In this document: piece by piece, positions 33,446-46,778 of the stretch
Layout: each line of letters starts with the position of its first letter
Position numbering within the stretch: position 1 is the first letter of the stretch
Origin: Campylorhamphus procurvoides
Taxonomy: Eukaryota; Chordata; Aves; Passeriformes; Dendrocolaptidae
Length of the DNA: 64,000 nt
Assembly (NCBI GenBank): GCA_013396655.1
Contig: WBMV01002763.1
Span: 819,047-883,046 of the forward strand
Reading direction: 5' to 3'
Position numbers and translations under genes: made by a program
The notes under the pieces: model-generated
Told to the model about the DNA's origin: nothing
The model's database searches: none
Seen by the model: the letters and a program-made list of their open reading frames with translations, nothing else

Positions 33446-34957
33446 ATGACAAAAGTTTGTGTTTTAAGCAGGTTTCCCCCCCTCTTCCTATTATCATTTA
33501 TCTCTTTGCTGGGGGGTGACATGTACCTTATTATTATCATAGGAGGAATCCAAATCTATTTGGCCAGTAAATATCTATCAATGAACATCTGATTGCAGAA
33601 TGATTCATAATTTCTACAATAAATACTGAAATAAAAGTGGGGGTGGATGTGAAATAGAGAATAAGCAGAGGTCTATTCTATGCTTCCACAGAGGAGAATG
33701 GAGAGATGCTTTCACTAAGAAAGGAGAGGAGACAAAGGTACTTTACATTATGGGCATCTGATTGCCAGCTTAAAAAATTGCATTTGATCATCCAGAATAA
33801 TGAAGAAGTTTAACTGGAATTTAGATGGTCACAGAAAGAATCAAGGACTGAAGAAGACTATCTGAGGCATCAGGAACATCTTCAGCCTCAGAGGTTTCTC
33901 AGAGCAGGCACTGTCTGACAGGAGGGGTTTGCAGAAGGTTGTGCTTGTCCTGAAGCAGAATGATGGACAAGCTTAACTTTCTATGATCCATTCTACCCTA
34001 TCAGCCTGAGTTTAGCATTTCATGTATCTAAAATAGGAATGAATTAATTTAAATACACTAATGAGAGGGCTTGAGGTGGGAGCTGAGAATTACAGGTCTG
34101 CCAGGCTTGCTTTCTCTTCCTGTACAGCATTTTGGAATGAAAGGATTTGTTAGGGCTATGAAACAAGAAGCTCTTTGCATGTGCCATAGCTTGATGATAA
34201 ACTCAATTTTTAAAGTCTGTAGAAACACCCACTGAGATTAATGGCCAACCAGAAGCACATCTTTTTCCTCTATCATAAGGGTTATGGGGCAAAAGTAGAT
34301 GAACCAAAAAGAGCCTGGTCATAGGGTGTGAAAATAAATAATATAGTTAGCTCCTACAATTTGATCCTCTCCTTGCTTGTAGAAAAGTTTTATTAATTCT
34401 GACATAATGTAATTCTCCTCTCAGGCTCACATTTAAAAACCCCAAGGAGCTGGTTTGAGCTGCAGTGCACATCCATTCTGTCCGTGTCAATGTCTTTTCC
34501 AATTATCACCCTCTAAGTCTTTTTGCAAACAAAATCAGTGCATGCAACTGGCTGTGAGACTTTTTGGGAACAACAAACAGAATGAGGTCTCGATGGAAAG
34601 GTCAGTCTTGATCCAAACATGACATCTCTCTCTCTTTGTTCTGAAGCTCCTGTGAAGGGATTCAAAGCAAGACAGGCCTAAGTGTGATGTCTGACCCTTT
34701 ATTTTTGGGTGATATGGGGTGACAGGTAAAGAAATGGGAAGAAATTAATATCTTAGCTATTTTAAAATTTAGTTGCAAACATAAAGGCTGAATTTTTCTG
34801 TGGTTTTCCTTTTAAGAATGAGCCTCATTGGACTGACAGAAATAAATCTTAAATATTTTTCATTCTATCTAGTTATAGGCCTTTTTTTTTCCCTATAATG
34901 ATATCCAGACACATTTCTGGTTACCTGAGAGCTTTTAGTAGGATATTCTCTCATTCC
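33446..34957. other. Unique spacer, 1.5 kb
   Basis: No gene or transposon recognised, and no long frame. Confidence 0.55.
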
Positions 34958-35073
34958 TGGAAGTGTCCACGGCCAGGTGGGATGCGGCTTGGAGCAACCT
35001 GGGGTAGTGGAATGGACCTGGATCGTTTTTAAGGTCCCTTCCAACTCAAACCATTCTGCGATTCAATGATTTA
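34958..35073 (+). repeat. CR1 LINE 3' tip
   Basis: 'cctggaagtgtccacggcca', 'cggcttggagcaacctgggg', then a deletion that removes the CCATGGCAGG block, then 'ttaaggtcccttccaactca' and 'attctgcgattcaatgattt'. Confidence 0.9.
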
Positions 35074-36148
35074 TATTTGGAAAGGAAAAAAAAAAAGAAA
35101 AAAAAACACAAGGCAAAGTATCAAATAGATTAAAGATACCTGAGGAACAAGAGGTCACTTTCTCAGAAAACATTGACAATTTCACTTTAAGTGTAACAAC
35201 TATCTTCAGCCAAGGCAGAACTGTTCTTGTTTTCAGGACTCCTTTGTGTTTTCCTTATGGTAACTCGTATTTTTCTGCTTGAATGACAACACAAAGATAA
35301 CAGAATATGTATGACCCTTCTTCTCAAGAGAGAGTCAGTGAAAATTATAGGGATGATCTATATTTTGCTCAAGAATGGGATGTCTTAATTCTTTGAGTTA
35401 TGAAAAAAGGCAGGAAGACAAGCAGGGGCTTTTAAACCACAGTTCTCAGAGTACAGGCTTCTCCTAGTCCACCACTGAGTTTGGAGCCTCAGGGCAAAGA
35501 ATGGGAATATGACATGATTTAAAAGCAGAACCTGGCAAATGAAGGGATGCCAAAAGCAGGTGACACTCTACCAGGACCAGAAACAAGAGCAGTGGGAGGG
35601 CTCAGTCACCAGAAAAGGTGCTAACTCAGTCCTCAGCATTATCTTTTGATGGATTTGTTTCTGCAGAGGCTCTAGTGTGTGCATATATATAGTGCAGTGC
35701 TCACCATAATACAGCCCCCATCATAATACAGCCCCATCATTCTTCTCCCTCTACTACGGGTTCATTTGCTTGCAGTTCTCACTTTATTATTAATTGATAT
35801 CACATGATGAGCTCATCCACACAACACAGAAAGACACAATCACTGCTTAATGGAGCATATGATTGAAGACAGACGAAATGATAGGGTGCATGGTTTGTAG
35901 TTGAGGATCCAAGCTCAGTGATATGAATTTTGATTATTCTAGCTTTTTTTAATTTTTTTTTCTTTCAACACAGAAGTTGTTTGTACAATCGAGCATAGAT
36001 TAAATGTTTCGTGGAGACATCTGAACAGAACCAGCTGGAAGTTTTTAATGAAGTTCATCTCCCTTCACTTTGTCTATATCTTTTGTATTGAAACTTAGAG
36101 TTGTGGATCTGAGCAACACTACACCATGGCCAAAATCAGAATCATATA
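35074..36148. other. Unique spacer
   Basis: An A-rich run at 35082-35106 follows the CR1 tail. A 17-bp tandem pair (cataatacagcccc twice) lies at 35705-35737. No gene seen. Confidence 0.55.
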
Positions 36149-36251
36149 TCACAGAATGGGTTGGGTTGAAAGGAACATTAATGCCCATCCAGTTCCACGC
36201 TCTGCCATGGGCAGGGACACCTTCCACCAGCCCAGGGTGCTCCAAGCCCCA
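36149..36251 (-). repeat. CR1 LINE 3' fragment cut by an N
   Basis: Reversed CR1 3' end ('cacagaatgggttgggttga', 'gctctgccatgggcaggg', 'cccagggtgctccaagcccc') that stops exactly at the N at 36252. The following bases are not CR1, so the rest of the copy probably lies in an assembly gap. Confidence 0.88.
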
Positions 36252-36252
36252 N
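36252..36252. other. Ambiguous base, probable gap
   Basis: A single N where a CR1 copy breaks off. Sequence on the two sides does not join as one element. Confidence 0.7.
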
Positions 36253-37391
36253 ATTGCAGCTCATCTTTCCTACTGACCAAAGATGCACTATTGCAGCTCT
36301 TTCCACATCAGTCCTAGACACGGCCCACGTGCTGAAGTGTGGCTTCACACACTCTTGTAGCCTCATTAACCATCTTTTCCCCCAGAGATCTCCTCTGGCA
36401 ATGAGGAAACCACTGACAGTTCTCACTATCTGGTTTTGTAACAGGGTGCTGACTCCATTTCCCAGTGACCCTAAAAGGGCAAAAGGCCAGAAGTCACCAG
36501 TTTCCCCACTGAGCTCAGTTCTTGAGGCATCTAAATGAAAGCTCCAGAGAGCTTATCACATCTCTTCCTGAAGATTTATTAATCGCAGAAATGTAATCCT
36601 GTTCAAGAGTTCTTACTTGGCTTTTCCTGTGCCAATATTTGTGAGCTGTGCTGGTGGGAGGGGGAGGAAGGGATAACCTGGGATAGACTGCAGCTGTGAG
36701 CATCAGGGGGAAGCTATCAGTCAAACTTTCTACAAATATCATACGGAAAATCTCTGTGTTTATGCAATGGCTTTAGCTGGGATTATCACTGAGCTCAGAC
36801 CATTCCTGCATGAGCTGGAGGGCAGAATCTCATGAGTGCTGTCTGCAGTAGGTGCATATCCTGAATCCCTGGGCACGGAGATGGATGTGAACTGCTCACT
36901 GAACAACCACTCAGTTCCCTGAGTGCTTAAATGCTAAAATGTCCACATTCGAATCTATTTCCTGCAAGAACAACTCCAGTTACTGGCGGCTCAGGGAAGA
37001 AAAAGTAAACAGTTTAAGATCCCTTTAAAATCTGTTGTTTTTCTTTCCTTGCATTGCAAAAACAAGTGTTAAACCACTGGATCAAGCTACTGAAATGTAA
37101 GTGTTTTCAGTAACAGCAGAGAGGGCAGAGCCAGGCTGGGACGAGGTTACTGAGATGTTAATTAGCTGTTTGTTTGACCCTGCCTGTGACCCAGAGTGAG
37201 TCTCTGTATTTAATTTATTTCACACATAACTTGCTCTTGCAATCTTTTCCCCACAATGCCAACCAGACTGTGTGGAAACCTTGAGCTCTGCTTCTGATAT
37301 GAGTTGCTGTGCATTGTTTCAGAGTCAGTACAACAAATACGTGTTTCCATGCAGGGGCATGGTGGGTGGGATGGGGAGCACCCTGTTTTTA
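36253..37391. other. Unique spacer
   Basis: The 10-mer attgcagctc occurs twice near the gap (36253 and about 36291). Nothing else recognised. Confidence 0.5.
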
Positions 37392-37501
37392 TGGAATCAT
37401 GGAACAGTTTGGGATGGAAGGGACCTTCAAGACCATCCAGTTCCAACCCCCTGCCATGGGTAGGGACTCCTTCCACTCGACCAGGCTGCTCCTAGCCCCA
37501 T
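37392..37501 (-). repeat. CR1 LINE 3' tip
   Basis: 'ggaatcatggaacagtttgg', 'gatggaagggaccttcaaga', 'ccctgccatgggtagggact', ending 'ggctgctcctagcccca'. Confidence 0.9.
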
Positions 37502-39921
37502 CATGTTTTAGTGAAACAGTTCATGTTTTTGAGGCAAATTATGTCTAATTTCTGGATTAACAGGCAGGCACTTGCCGCCTTCTAGCTCTGTCAAGTTACA
37601 AATGAGGCATAACCACCATTCCCTCTGTTGCTTTTCATAATTCTTTTTTCCCTACAAAACTAGACCCAGTACCACAAGCAGCTAAAAAGCTGTTGCAGTG
37701 AACATCTCCTTTAAACATCAAGGAGCTATGGGAAGAATACCTTAATAAGGACCTTACTGTACAACTGGCTTGTGCCTCTGAACAGGGGGAAAGGAAATAA
37801 GGAGTGAATTTGGGGACACACAGCAGCCAGGCAAGTGGCAGTGCACAGTAAGGTGCAGGAGTGGGCATTTTTCCTGCTGGGATGGAGAGGGGAGTTGTGT
37901 TTCCCTTGATCCCTGCAGGAAAACTCACCAGTCTCAAATCTTAATGATGCTGCCAAAGCTTGGAGAGTGATGAGTATTAAACACCTTTCACAATTTGCAT
38001 GACAACAGAGCAAAATACTGCCAGCACACGCTCACATATCCATGCTTCTGACTTGGATTATTTTACAGCTTTGCAGCTTCTGGCTCTGAGCATAGTCCCA
38101 CTGTGCTGAGCTGAATAAATACAGAATAAAAAGATTATCTTTTTTCCCCCCAGTCTAACCACATGACAATAGACAACAGGCAAGTTACGAAGAAGAAAAT
38201 ACTACAATGGTATTGCTCAGCATGTAAGGAAGACAAATGGCTTGTTTCATATTGCAGTAAAGGGGAAAAGGCGCAAATAAGAAGTGACATACTCAGGTGA
38301 TCTCCCCCAAGTCCAGCAAAGTGTAGGGGGGGAAACTGCAGATGTGACAACCTGTGACCTTCTCACTTCATAACAGTCAAGATGTGAAATCAGGAGAGCT
38401 TTAGCTCTCTAGCAGTGATGACAAAATGATTTAGAGAGATTATCCAAAAGCCCCACAAATTTCAGATATGACCTGGGCTGATGTCCAGAGAAAAGCCCAC
38501 AGGTGTTGTCACCTGTAACTGTTTGCAGCATTTCCATGTGATGAGAAAGGACTGCCAAAGAGTTAATGAAGCACAAGGCTCATCACAGACTCACCCCCAG
38601 GAGTTTTGTCTTCCTATATCCAGCCTGACTGCCATGGACAGCCGAACTCTCTCATTTAAAGGTGCTCTGGCTGCATTCAAAGCCTCTGTTGTCAGCTGCC
38701 CAAGTGCTGCACCCAGTGACTGCTGAGCAGAGACACCCCAGGGAACAAGGGGAAGTTTCCAAGGGATTAACGGATAAATTGACTGAAGAATTCCAAGGAG
38801 AAGACAAGCCATTGCATGTTAAATATGTGAATTAATGCTTAGATAGAGGCAGGGGAAGCCACAGATACAAGGTAACTAAGGGAGGTTCTTGCAGTGTTTT
38901 GGGTGCTTCTCAATTCTGTGTCAAATGAGGCACGAGACCCTTAACAGGCAGCTATTTTTCATCTACAAGTGTTAACTGAACCCAAAATTAAATGCAGAAT
39001 GAAAGCATTTTGTGGTGGGGAGCATTAAAAAATGAAAAACAAGGAGCTTCAGTTTTGAAATTGATGCTATAAATCAATTAGCTGGGGAAAAAAAAAACCT
39101 TCAAAACAAAAGATTAAGCCTAACAAGCTTCCAGGGAAGTAAACAAGCCCACTGTTTGCTGTTGGAAATTGTTTGCTTGGTGTAATGTGTCTTTTAGGTC
39201 ACCACATCTGCATAGGTAATTACAGTGACTGCTCTCCTTAGCAGGATACAGCTGATTTATGATGCCACACATTCTCACCTTTCCTTCACAGAACTTTGAA
39301 CAGCAACAGGCTGGTAAAATGTGCAGGGTTTTTAAGATATGAATGTAGAATAAGGGCATCCATAAGTAAAAATCAGAGTCAGGTGGTTAATCTGGCTACA
39401 GCACATCTTCCCATAGCAGAGGAAAGCATCATCTCTCAGTGAGACTGTCCTTCCCAAACTCAGTGGCCAAGTGTGCATTTTACAGCTGGGCTAAGCAGAA
39501 CAGGTCTAAAGAAGGCTGAAAAATGCAATAGTTATAATTTATTATATCAATTTGCCTAACAGGCAGATGCATTCTCTATTTGGAGAAGGCCTTCTCCATG
39601 TCACAGGCTTTTTGGTGTGTCACTCTTTCACCTGCATGAAAGTTTATGGTCCCTGAATATAAGAAGCTCTACAAGACATGTAGGGAAATACAGGGGTTAT
39701 GAAGTTTTGGTTTTTTTTAAGAAATGAAGAAAGATATTGTTTGTATGAAAGGATCAAGGGTGTGTCAAAAGACAGAACTGCATGTGGCTGGGTTTATGGA
39801 GAAGGCTGCGTCCTACCCTGCTGAAAGCTCCTGCTGGGTGCTTGATGGAGCACAACAGGGTATGGCAAGAAACATTCCTGGTTTTAGCCCTAGGGAGTGA
39901 CCTGGGCCAAACAAGACCTAA
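37502..39921. other. Unique spacer, 2.4 kb
   Basis: A short hairpin, GAGAGCT-TT-AGCTCTC, lies at 38394-38409. No gene or transposon recognised. Confidence 0.55.
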
Positions 39922-40272
39922 GGACCTTATTGCTCTCTGCAAGCAGAACTAACTGGAAGGGGATTGCAGTGAGGTGGGTGTTGGTCTCTTCTCCCACCTA
40001 ACAAGCAGTAGGGTAAGAGGAAATGAGCTCAAGTTGTGCCAGGGGTTGTCTAGACTGGATATTAGGAAAAAATTCTTCACCAAAAGGGTTGTCCATCCCT
40101 AGCACAGCTGCCCAGGGCAGTGGTGGAGTCCCCATCCCTGGAGGGATTTCAAAGCCATGTGGATGTGGTACTTGGGGACATGGGTCAGTGGTGGCCTTGG
40201 CAGTGCTGGGTTAAGGGTTGGGCTCAATGCTCTTGGAGGGCTTTTCCAACCTTCTCTGTTTCTCTCTGCTTT
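39922..40272 (+). repeat. CR1 LINE 3' fragment, E-like subfamily
   Basis: About 350 bp: 'ggaccttattgctctctgca', 'ggtgttggtctcttctccca', 'gaaatgagctcaagttgtgc', 'ctggatattaggaaaaaatt', 'gggcagtggtggagtcccca', 'ggccttggcagtgctgggtt', ending 'ggagggcttttccaacc'. The final ATTCTRTG units are lost. Confidence 0.92.
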
Positions 40273-43200
40273 AACAGCCTCTGACATGTAAAGCCTCCCA
40301 ATTAAACAATGCAATGAGAATTAGTTCCAAGGCATACCATGAAGACAAGCACTCCCACTACTGTCTGTGCCCCTGAAGAAAAACTCTCCCCAAGCCTCTA
40401 ATCACATCCTTGTAAACAGATGAAAATTAGCACTGCCGAATGGCTCAGGACAGACAACTCTGGTTGTCTCCAAGTGCTTTGCAAACATCAGGTGATCAGA
40501 AAGGCCTAAGGAAAACCTCTCTGGGCTGGAAGGCTGCTTTTGGGATGCCTGATGGGGAGCTGTGCTTTCCTGAGCAAATGGATTTGTGCACCAGGTGTCA
40601 GCACAGCACAGTATTTCATTTCTGCAGAGATGCAGTCTCTACAATATCACTCTGGTTACTCAGTTGTTAAATTATTTCCTGATGTGTGTGCAATGCAGTC
40701 TGGAACTGGCCCTTCTTGCCATCATTTCTTTCATTAGTGCTCAGTTGTGTTTTACTCTGTTTGCTGAGATGCTTCCTTGCCTTATTGGGCTATGCAACCA
40801 GTTGATCATTTTTTTCCATCATTTTCATCATTTAATGTAGCAGTAACAAACAAATCTGAAAATAAATTAATGCTGCACTATATAATCCATGATAAATGCC
40901 TCAAAGACATTTAGAAATGTGACTCAGCTCTCAGATGACATTTAGTTATCAGTGTTCTAATCTTTACAGTTTTAGGTCCAGATTTAAAGGCATTTAGGCA
41001 GCTGATCTCCAGTAAAGTTAGGAAAAAAAAGTTTATTTAGTACCTATCTGTGACTCAGATTTTCATCTGTGAGTTCTCAGACTGCATTAAATGCTAAAGC
41101 CAGATTTGCCTTTACCTCTGTAAAAGGATAATCAAGCAGGGGGAGAAGGAAGAGAAGAGATACCACATAGAAGGCAGAAGATGTACTCTCAAATCTCTAC
41201 TCTGCTCAATGCTTTTTTAAATCCCAGAAAAGAACTCTTGAGTCTCAGGCTTTGCTGCAAAGGCATATCTCAAAATCTCTGCCTGAAGTTATTACATTTT
41301 GTATAAATAAATATTCATTGGAAGAAGCGTCTGACCTTGTGTCCTCACCAAGATACTGGGAAAGTACTATAATGACAAAACAGTAACTCATTTTCTGGCT
41401 TGTTTGCTCTTAAATGCATTGGGTATCGAACAACTTGCACAAAACAAAGCAACTTCAGGGGGATTAGTTTATCCAAACTGTCCCAGCAACCTCATGTTTA
41501 CAGCAATGTCTTTGCAGGAAACCTGCAGTTTTCTGCTTCTGAGTAAACAGCAAGTGGAAACAAAACTAGGTTTTCCAAATCCCACATTAGTCCCCTAACT
41601 CAAAAACAGTGGGGGGAAAAAAGTCAAATAAGGGCTCTGTTGAGAGGGTTAATCCCAGATTTTCTCTTTATGTACAGTGATGTCTCAGCATGTTTGGGAA
41701 ACCATAGAAAATAAGATAAGGGCTTTCCAGGGATCCAGGGATGTCATGGAAGATTTGGAGCTGCATGAGCAGTTGCATGATCATGTTCTTGCCCACTGAC
41801 AGATAGAAAATCAGGAGTACAAATTATGAGAGCATGTGGGGGGAAAAAAGTGGGATTTGGAAGTCTTGTCTGCACCTGAACATCAGCCTTCAGCACCTAA
41901 ATCAGCTGCTGGTTATCCCTCTCCCTTTGCTGTGCCCACTCACATCAGGGGCAGCTTTTTGTTGTGCTTCTATCAACTTAATACCACAATTCTCATCACT
42001 CTCTGTGCCTGGAGACCCAAATAATGGCGTTCTGCATGTTACCTGAATAGTTTGTTTGTTAATATTCAGCCTTGCTCTTCCCATTACAAGGATAGCTTGA
42101 CATTATTCTTTTGTCACAGAGCTGCTTGTTTAGAGCAATCACTGGCACAGTCCTGTTTCTCTCTGCTTAGAAGGAATTTCTTCTCCTTTCAGGGGTTGCT
42201 GATGACCATGTGCCAGCACTTTTCCCAAAAACCTCCAAATTGTCTCACTGGCAGGTTGGAAAATGAGGAAAACAGAAAGAACTTGGTCTTTTTGGAGTAC
42301 TTTCCAAGTTTTAGCAGGAAGGTGCTAGAATCTTTCTCTTAAGTATGCTCATGGCTATATAAATACATGAAATTCAATTTCTGCTCAGCTGGGAAAAGAG
42401 TCTGGAACTGACCAGATCCAAAATCCACTAAGCCACAGGGGATGTTTATATAGAGTTTAGTGAGCTTTGGGTAAGAATCTGAGGATGAACATAGAAAATC
42501 CAAGCCTCAGAAATTGGAGTAATTGACTAGGGTGAAGGAAATTCACAGTTAGAACTGCTGTAAAGCACTTATTTTGACACTTAGAAACACTTTTTCTTTG
42601 CAAATTTACCCCTCATTGAGGTCACAAAATACTTGCCAATGTTGCCTCAAATTGTGCAGAAGTTTTTTATGTGTAGAAATGTTCTGGTAAATTCTGGCTG
42701 AGGTCTGAAGCAGAGTTATGGGGAACCGGATGTTTATTGTTTTATATTTCATTCCTCTGAGAACACGGGACCTTTTTTTATTAGTTTTCAATGACAAGGG
42801 ACTACAATGTGTGTTTTTTAAACACTCTTGTCTTTCTCGGGCACAGTGAAGGCAATAACACAGCTTCATTCATGAGATCCTGTGTAAGGGGCCAGGAAAT
42901 CATGCAAGCTCTTTCTTGTAAGATACCTCCAAGTATTCCCACATACAATCCTAAATGTTCCTAGAGCAGCTGAGTGCCAGGACAATATCCTAATATACTA
43001 CCTTATTATAGAACTCACTGGATTTTTGCTGGCATTTACAGCTCTTGTGATCATCCACCTTTCTGTCCACTCTGCTTACAAATATGATCAAACTGCAGGA
43101 TTTAATTGCCAGGGCATTTCTATTTGTTACATGTTTCTACTCCATCCACTAGAGAGGGGCTTTGATCCATTTTTGTGGCTTCCAGGCTTTACCAAACCAA

Positions 43201-44289
43201 AACTGTCATGTAAATAAAAATATGATAATGCAATGAGCCAAGGAATGAGAATGCACATGAAAGCATGTTCAAATCAAGGGGAAACCGGAAAAGTGGTTCT
43301 CCTGTCAACCACTTCTGGACCCACAGGAGCTCAAACATTGGGCACATATAAAAGACAGGAGTATCCTGGCTTGCTGTGATCTAGTTTCTAAAAATGCAAC
43401 CAGCTGTACAATGTACTCTTGTTCACAAACACATCAAGATGCCTCTTAAGACCAAGCAGGTTTCCTGTATTAGCAATTAAGTTGCCTGGCTTTAAAAATA
43501 AATTTTTGTTAAGGCCATTTTACTGTATTTCTAGCAGGCTGTAGAGGTGTTTTATGTATTTTAACAATCTTGAGAATTTCAAAATGCTGTGTTAGGCCTT
43601 GTCAGGTTCTTTTCACACACAGTGTGGTTGTGCAGCTCCAACACTATGGCTTGCAGACTACAAATGACATAAATTAGAGTTCATACAGGTACAGAAATTG
43701 CAATCTGGTTTTCCTGTAAGGGAAAGTGAGCAGGGACATGGTCAGAAGTGAAAGGAGCTGGCATCTGCCTTAATGCATCCTTGGTCTCCCTCTTCTGGCT
43801 CAGCTGGAAGGAGCACACTCCAGCCAGGGTGTGCTGCAGCTCAGCATCACCCCACTGCCAGGTGGGGAAGGGCACTTTGGTGAAGAAAACATGGCAAGAA
43901 GCTTTGTTTTCCAGCACGTGGCTACAAGTACCATCACGGAGAACAGAGCAGTGGGCATTTGTTGTCCACCTCTCACACCCTCCTCCTGTGGTTTTTGTGC
44001 ATCAATTTCAAACTGGGAGAAAATAATCACTTATTAAAACACACATGGAAGCAGGGGAAGGGATGAAGGAGATTTGAAAATATGAGTGGGAAAATATATA
44101 CAGGTTGTGACTCTGGATCTTCTCTTGTAGCTGTCAATGCTGAGCTCTGGCTGACTCGTGTGTTTTACCCCCTTGCCAGAATTAAGGGTTTAGAAACTCC
44201 AAAACTCGGTTCCTAAGTTACTGATCATTAAAATATCCACAAATGCTCTTCTGCATATTTTCATACTGGTGCAAGTTTTGTGTCAGCAA
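40273..44289. other. Unique spacer, 4.0 kb
   Basis: The second-longest CR1-free stretch. No gene, RNA gene or LTR recognised. Open frames are all below 100 codons without a recognisable domain. Confidence 0.5.
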
Positions 44290-44817
44290 TAATCTGTCCC
44301 AGCCCAGGGCAATGCCTGTCCCTGTGGTGGCACTGCTGGGGCACCTCCAGCCCTGGGAGCAGATTTGGGACCCCCAGCCAGGAGAGACCCCGAGGGGCTG
44401 GAGCGAGTGCAGGGAAGGGAAGGGAGGTGGGAAGGGGCTGGAGCAGCAGGAGGGGCTGAGGGAGCTGGGGGGGCTCAGCCTGGAGAAAAGAAGGTTCGGG
44501 GGGGACCTTCTGGCCCTGCAAGTCCCTGCCAGGATGGGGGAGCTGGGGTGGGTCAGGCTCTGCTCCCAGGGGACAGGGACAGGACAAGGGGAAACAGCCT
44601 CAAGTTGTACCAGGAGAGGTTTAGCTTGGATATTAGAGGAAAATTTCTTCATGGAAAGTGTTGCCCAACCCTGGCACAGACTATTAGGAGTGATCCTGCA
44701 GGGACGTGGCACTTGGGGACATGGGTTAGTGGTGGCCTTGGCAGTGCTGGGGGATGGTTGGACTTGGGTGATTGTAGAGGTCTTTTCCAATCTAAATGAT
44801 TCTGTGATTCTAAGATT
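44290..44817 (+). repeat. CR1 LINE fragment, E-like subfamily
   Basis: About 530 bp with the end of ORF2 ('ggggctgagggagctggggg', 'ctcagcctggagaaaagaag') and the full 3' UTR ending 'gaggtcttttccaatctaaa' and 'tgattctgtgattctaaga'. It is the opposite-strand counterpart of 1441-1947. Open frames over it (up to 204 codons) are CR1-derived. Confidence 0.94.
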
Positions 44818-45376
44818 CTCTAAGTCATTCTGTCAGCAAAATCAGGTGGGAATTTGAATTCCCTCTAAAGGGATTTTGATGTAAAAGAACACATTTTGTA
44901 TTCCTTCTCTTTACCTTTGGCTTTCTGAGCCTTTCTGCCACAAACTGTCCTCTAAATATTTTTGTTTCTTTCTTTCTTATCCAGAAAAAAAAATAAAGAA
45001 GAAGTGAAGGCTACAGCTGTTAACAGCTGACTTCAGAAAATCAGTATCAGACTCTGTACCTCACAGTACCAAGGTTTTCATGTGTTTTGAAGCTGGGCAT
45101 TAAACTGTGAGTAACAGCATCACCCATTTGAATTGGCTTCCTTTTCCCAACACCTGGCTTACATATGTGCCACAATGATATGTGACATTTAGAAGGGAAC
45201 TTGGCGAGAGACCAAAAGAGAAAATAAGAGTGTTATAGAAGCTCTGAGACACAGAATGAAAGGCCATGGGGGAATGGTTTGCCTATATTCTGAAACTGCA
45301 GCCTTTGAAATACAGGAACTTGTGACCCACTGTTTGGCTGTGTCTCATCCTGCTCTGTAAACCCAGAATTTTTTGG

Positions 45377-45542
45377 GACTTCTGAAATTTCATGCAATAA
45401 ACCTCTATCTCTATATATAAGAGCAATATCAGAAAAGCTGGACTGGTTTTTGCTGTCCTGCTTGTTGCTTTTGATTTTTGTTCATTGTGTGTGTCCTCAC
45501 TGATAATTTATGCATGAAATAAAACCAAGACTTCTGAAATTT
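45377..45542. repeat. 14-bp direct repeat flanking a 138-bp segment
   Basis: gacttctgaaattt occurs at 45377-45390 and 45529-45542. The segment between ends in the A-rich aaataaaaccaa just before the second copy, as expected for a small sequence retroposed by LINE machinery. The segment starts catgca and has tgcatg near its end. The source RNA is not recognised. Confidence 0.45.
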
Positions 45543-45721
45543 GGAAAAGAGCCTGTTCTGAGTATGTTGTGGTTTGATTTGCCCATCTTTGTTTGCTGTC
45601 TTTGTACCAATATATCCTTTGGGGAGTCACGTGGCACATGTGGAATAATCCAGTAAGAACCTACTTGAAAGAAACTGCAGCCCAACCCTTGTTTAACCAG
45701 TTAACTTTTTTAATGCCATGA

Positions 45722-45830
45722 TTGGGGTATTATTATTGTAATAACAGCAATAATGATATCAGTAACAACAACAACAGCAATAATAATAATAGTAATCATC
45801 ATCACAACAAAAACAGTAATAATCATAGCC
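45722..45830. repeat. Imperfect AAC/AAT trinucleotide tract
   Basis: Interspersed ATT, AAC, CAA, AAT and ATC triplets over about 100 bp, for example caataataataatag and aacaacaacaacagc. Confidence 0.85.
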
Positions 45831-46492
45831 AGGACAAATAAGGGAAGACTATTCTCATCTTAAACCTGACAAGGTACAAGCCACCAGTTCCACAAGCAGT
45901 TGCACATTGGTACCTAAATATCCATGTGATTTGCCCAATTCCCTAACTCTCTTCCCAGAAGAGGGATTCTTCTTTGCTACAGCCCAGGTAAAAATTGATA
46001 AGATTAGGAATCAGAAAATTAGGGGAAAAAACAACCCTGTAGCAAGATTGGAAATGGGAACCACTTTGTTAGTAAATCGGAAAATTTGCTTTAAGATCTC
46101 TTTAAGCTGGGGATTTTGGAGCACAGGGATGTAAATCGTGCCCTTTAAAGAAGCAGATTTCTGTCTAATTGTCTCTGAGGGCAGAAGTGCAGGTGTCCAG
46201 CCACCAAACTAGGATGTGGCACAGTTTGTGTGCTGGTCCTTGGGGTTCTCCGAGCTACTTAGAGCAACACCGAGTGCCTGAACCAACCCTAGAGGGCTCT
46301 CACGACTCAGGAACAGGGAAAATTGGAGTATCGGAGAGACTTGTACCTCAAGCTGTCAATTTTCTCCCTTGACAAGGAAATACCTGCTATTAGTGTGGGT
46401 GTATCTTTATGCTCATATGGGTGTATTGGCAAGGGGTTTGGTGCCACATTTCTCAATTTGAAAAATAATTAGCAAATATTTGGGATTTTACT

Positions 46493-46546
46493 ATCCCTTT
46501 CCCTTCCCTTTTGCTTTTCCCTTCCCCTTCCCCTTTCCTTCTCTTC
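46493..46546. repeat. Polypyrimidine tract
   Basis: About 54 bp of (CCCTT)n-like pyrimidine-rich sequence with few purines on the + strand. Confidence 0.8.
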
Positions 46547-46778
46547 ATCCAGGGAGAGAATTTTGTCAGTAAGTAGGACTTTTAAACGCATTTGGCAAAT
46601 CTGTTTCCAATTTCAAATAAGCCATGAAATGTCAGTTGATGGGCTTAAATTGCTGGAGCCTTTTGGGAGAATTATGAAAATAACTGTGAATTGGTAGATG
46701 TAAAAATAATGCATCTTCCCTTCATTTAGATGATCTTGGTGCTTAAAAAAAGGCAAGTACCAATGTAAGATCTGTGAT

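Larger units (their letters stand above)
44818..46778. other. Unique spacer with direct repeat and simple repeats
   Basis: Contains a 14-bp direct repeat around a 138-bp segment (45377-45542), a mixed AAC/AAT tract (45722-45830) and a pyrimidine tract (about 46493-46546). No gene recognised. Confidence 0.55.

Noticed and set aside
44243..44857. 204-codon + strand open frame, with 190- and 144-codon frames overlapping it
   Set aside because: The whole interval is CR1 3' sequence. Several overlapping frames on both strands are open only because this subfamily is GC-rich and poor in stop codons.
45391..45528. C/D-box small nucleolar RNA, because of the terminal catgca/tgcatg pairing and a CTGA near the end
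   Set aside because: No C box (RTGATGA) is present near the 5' end, so the class is not supported.
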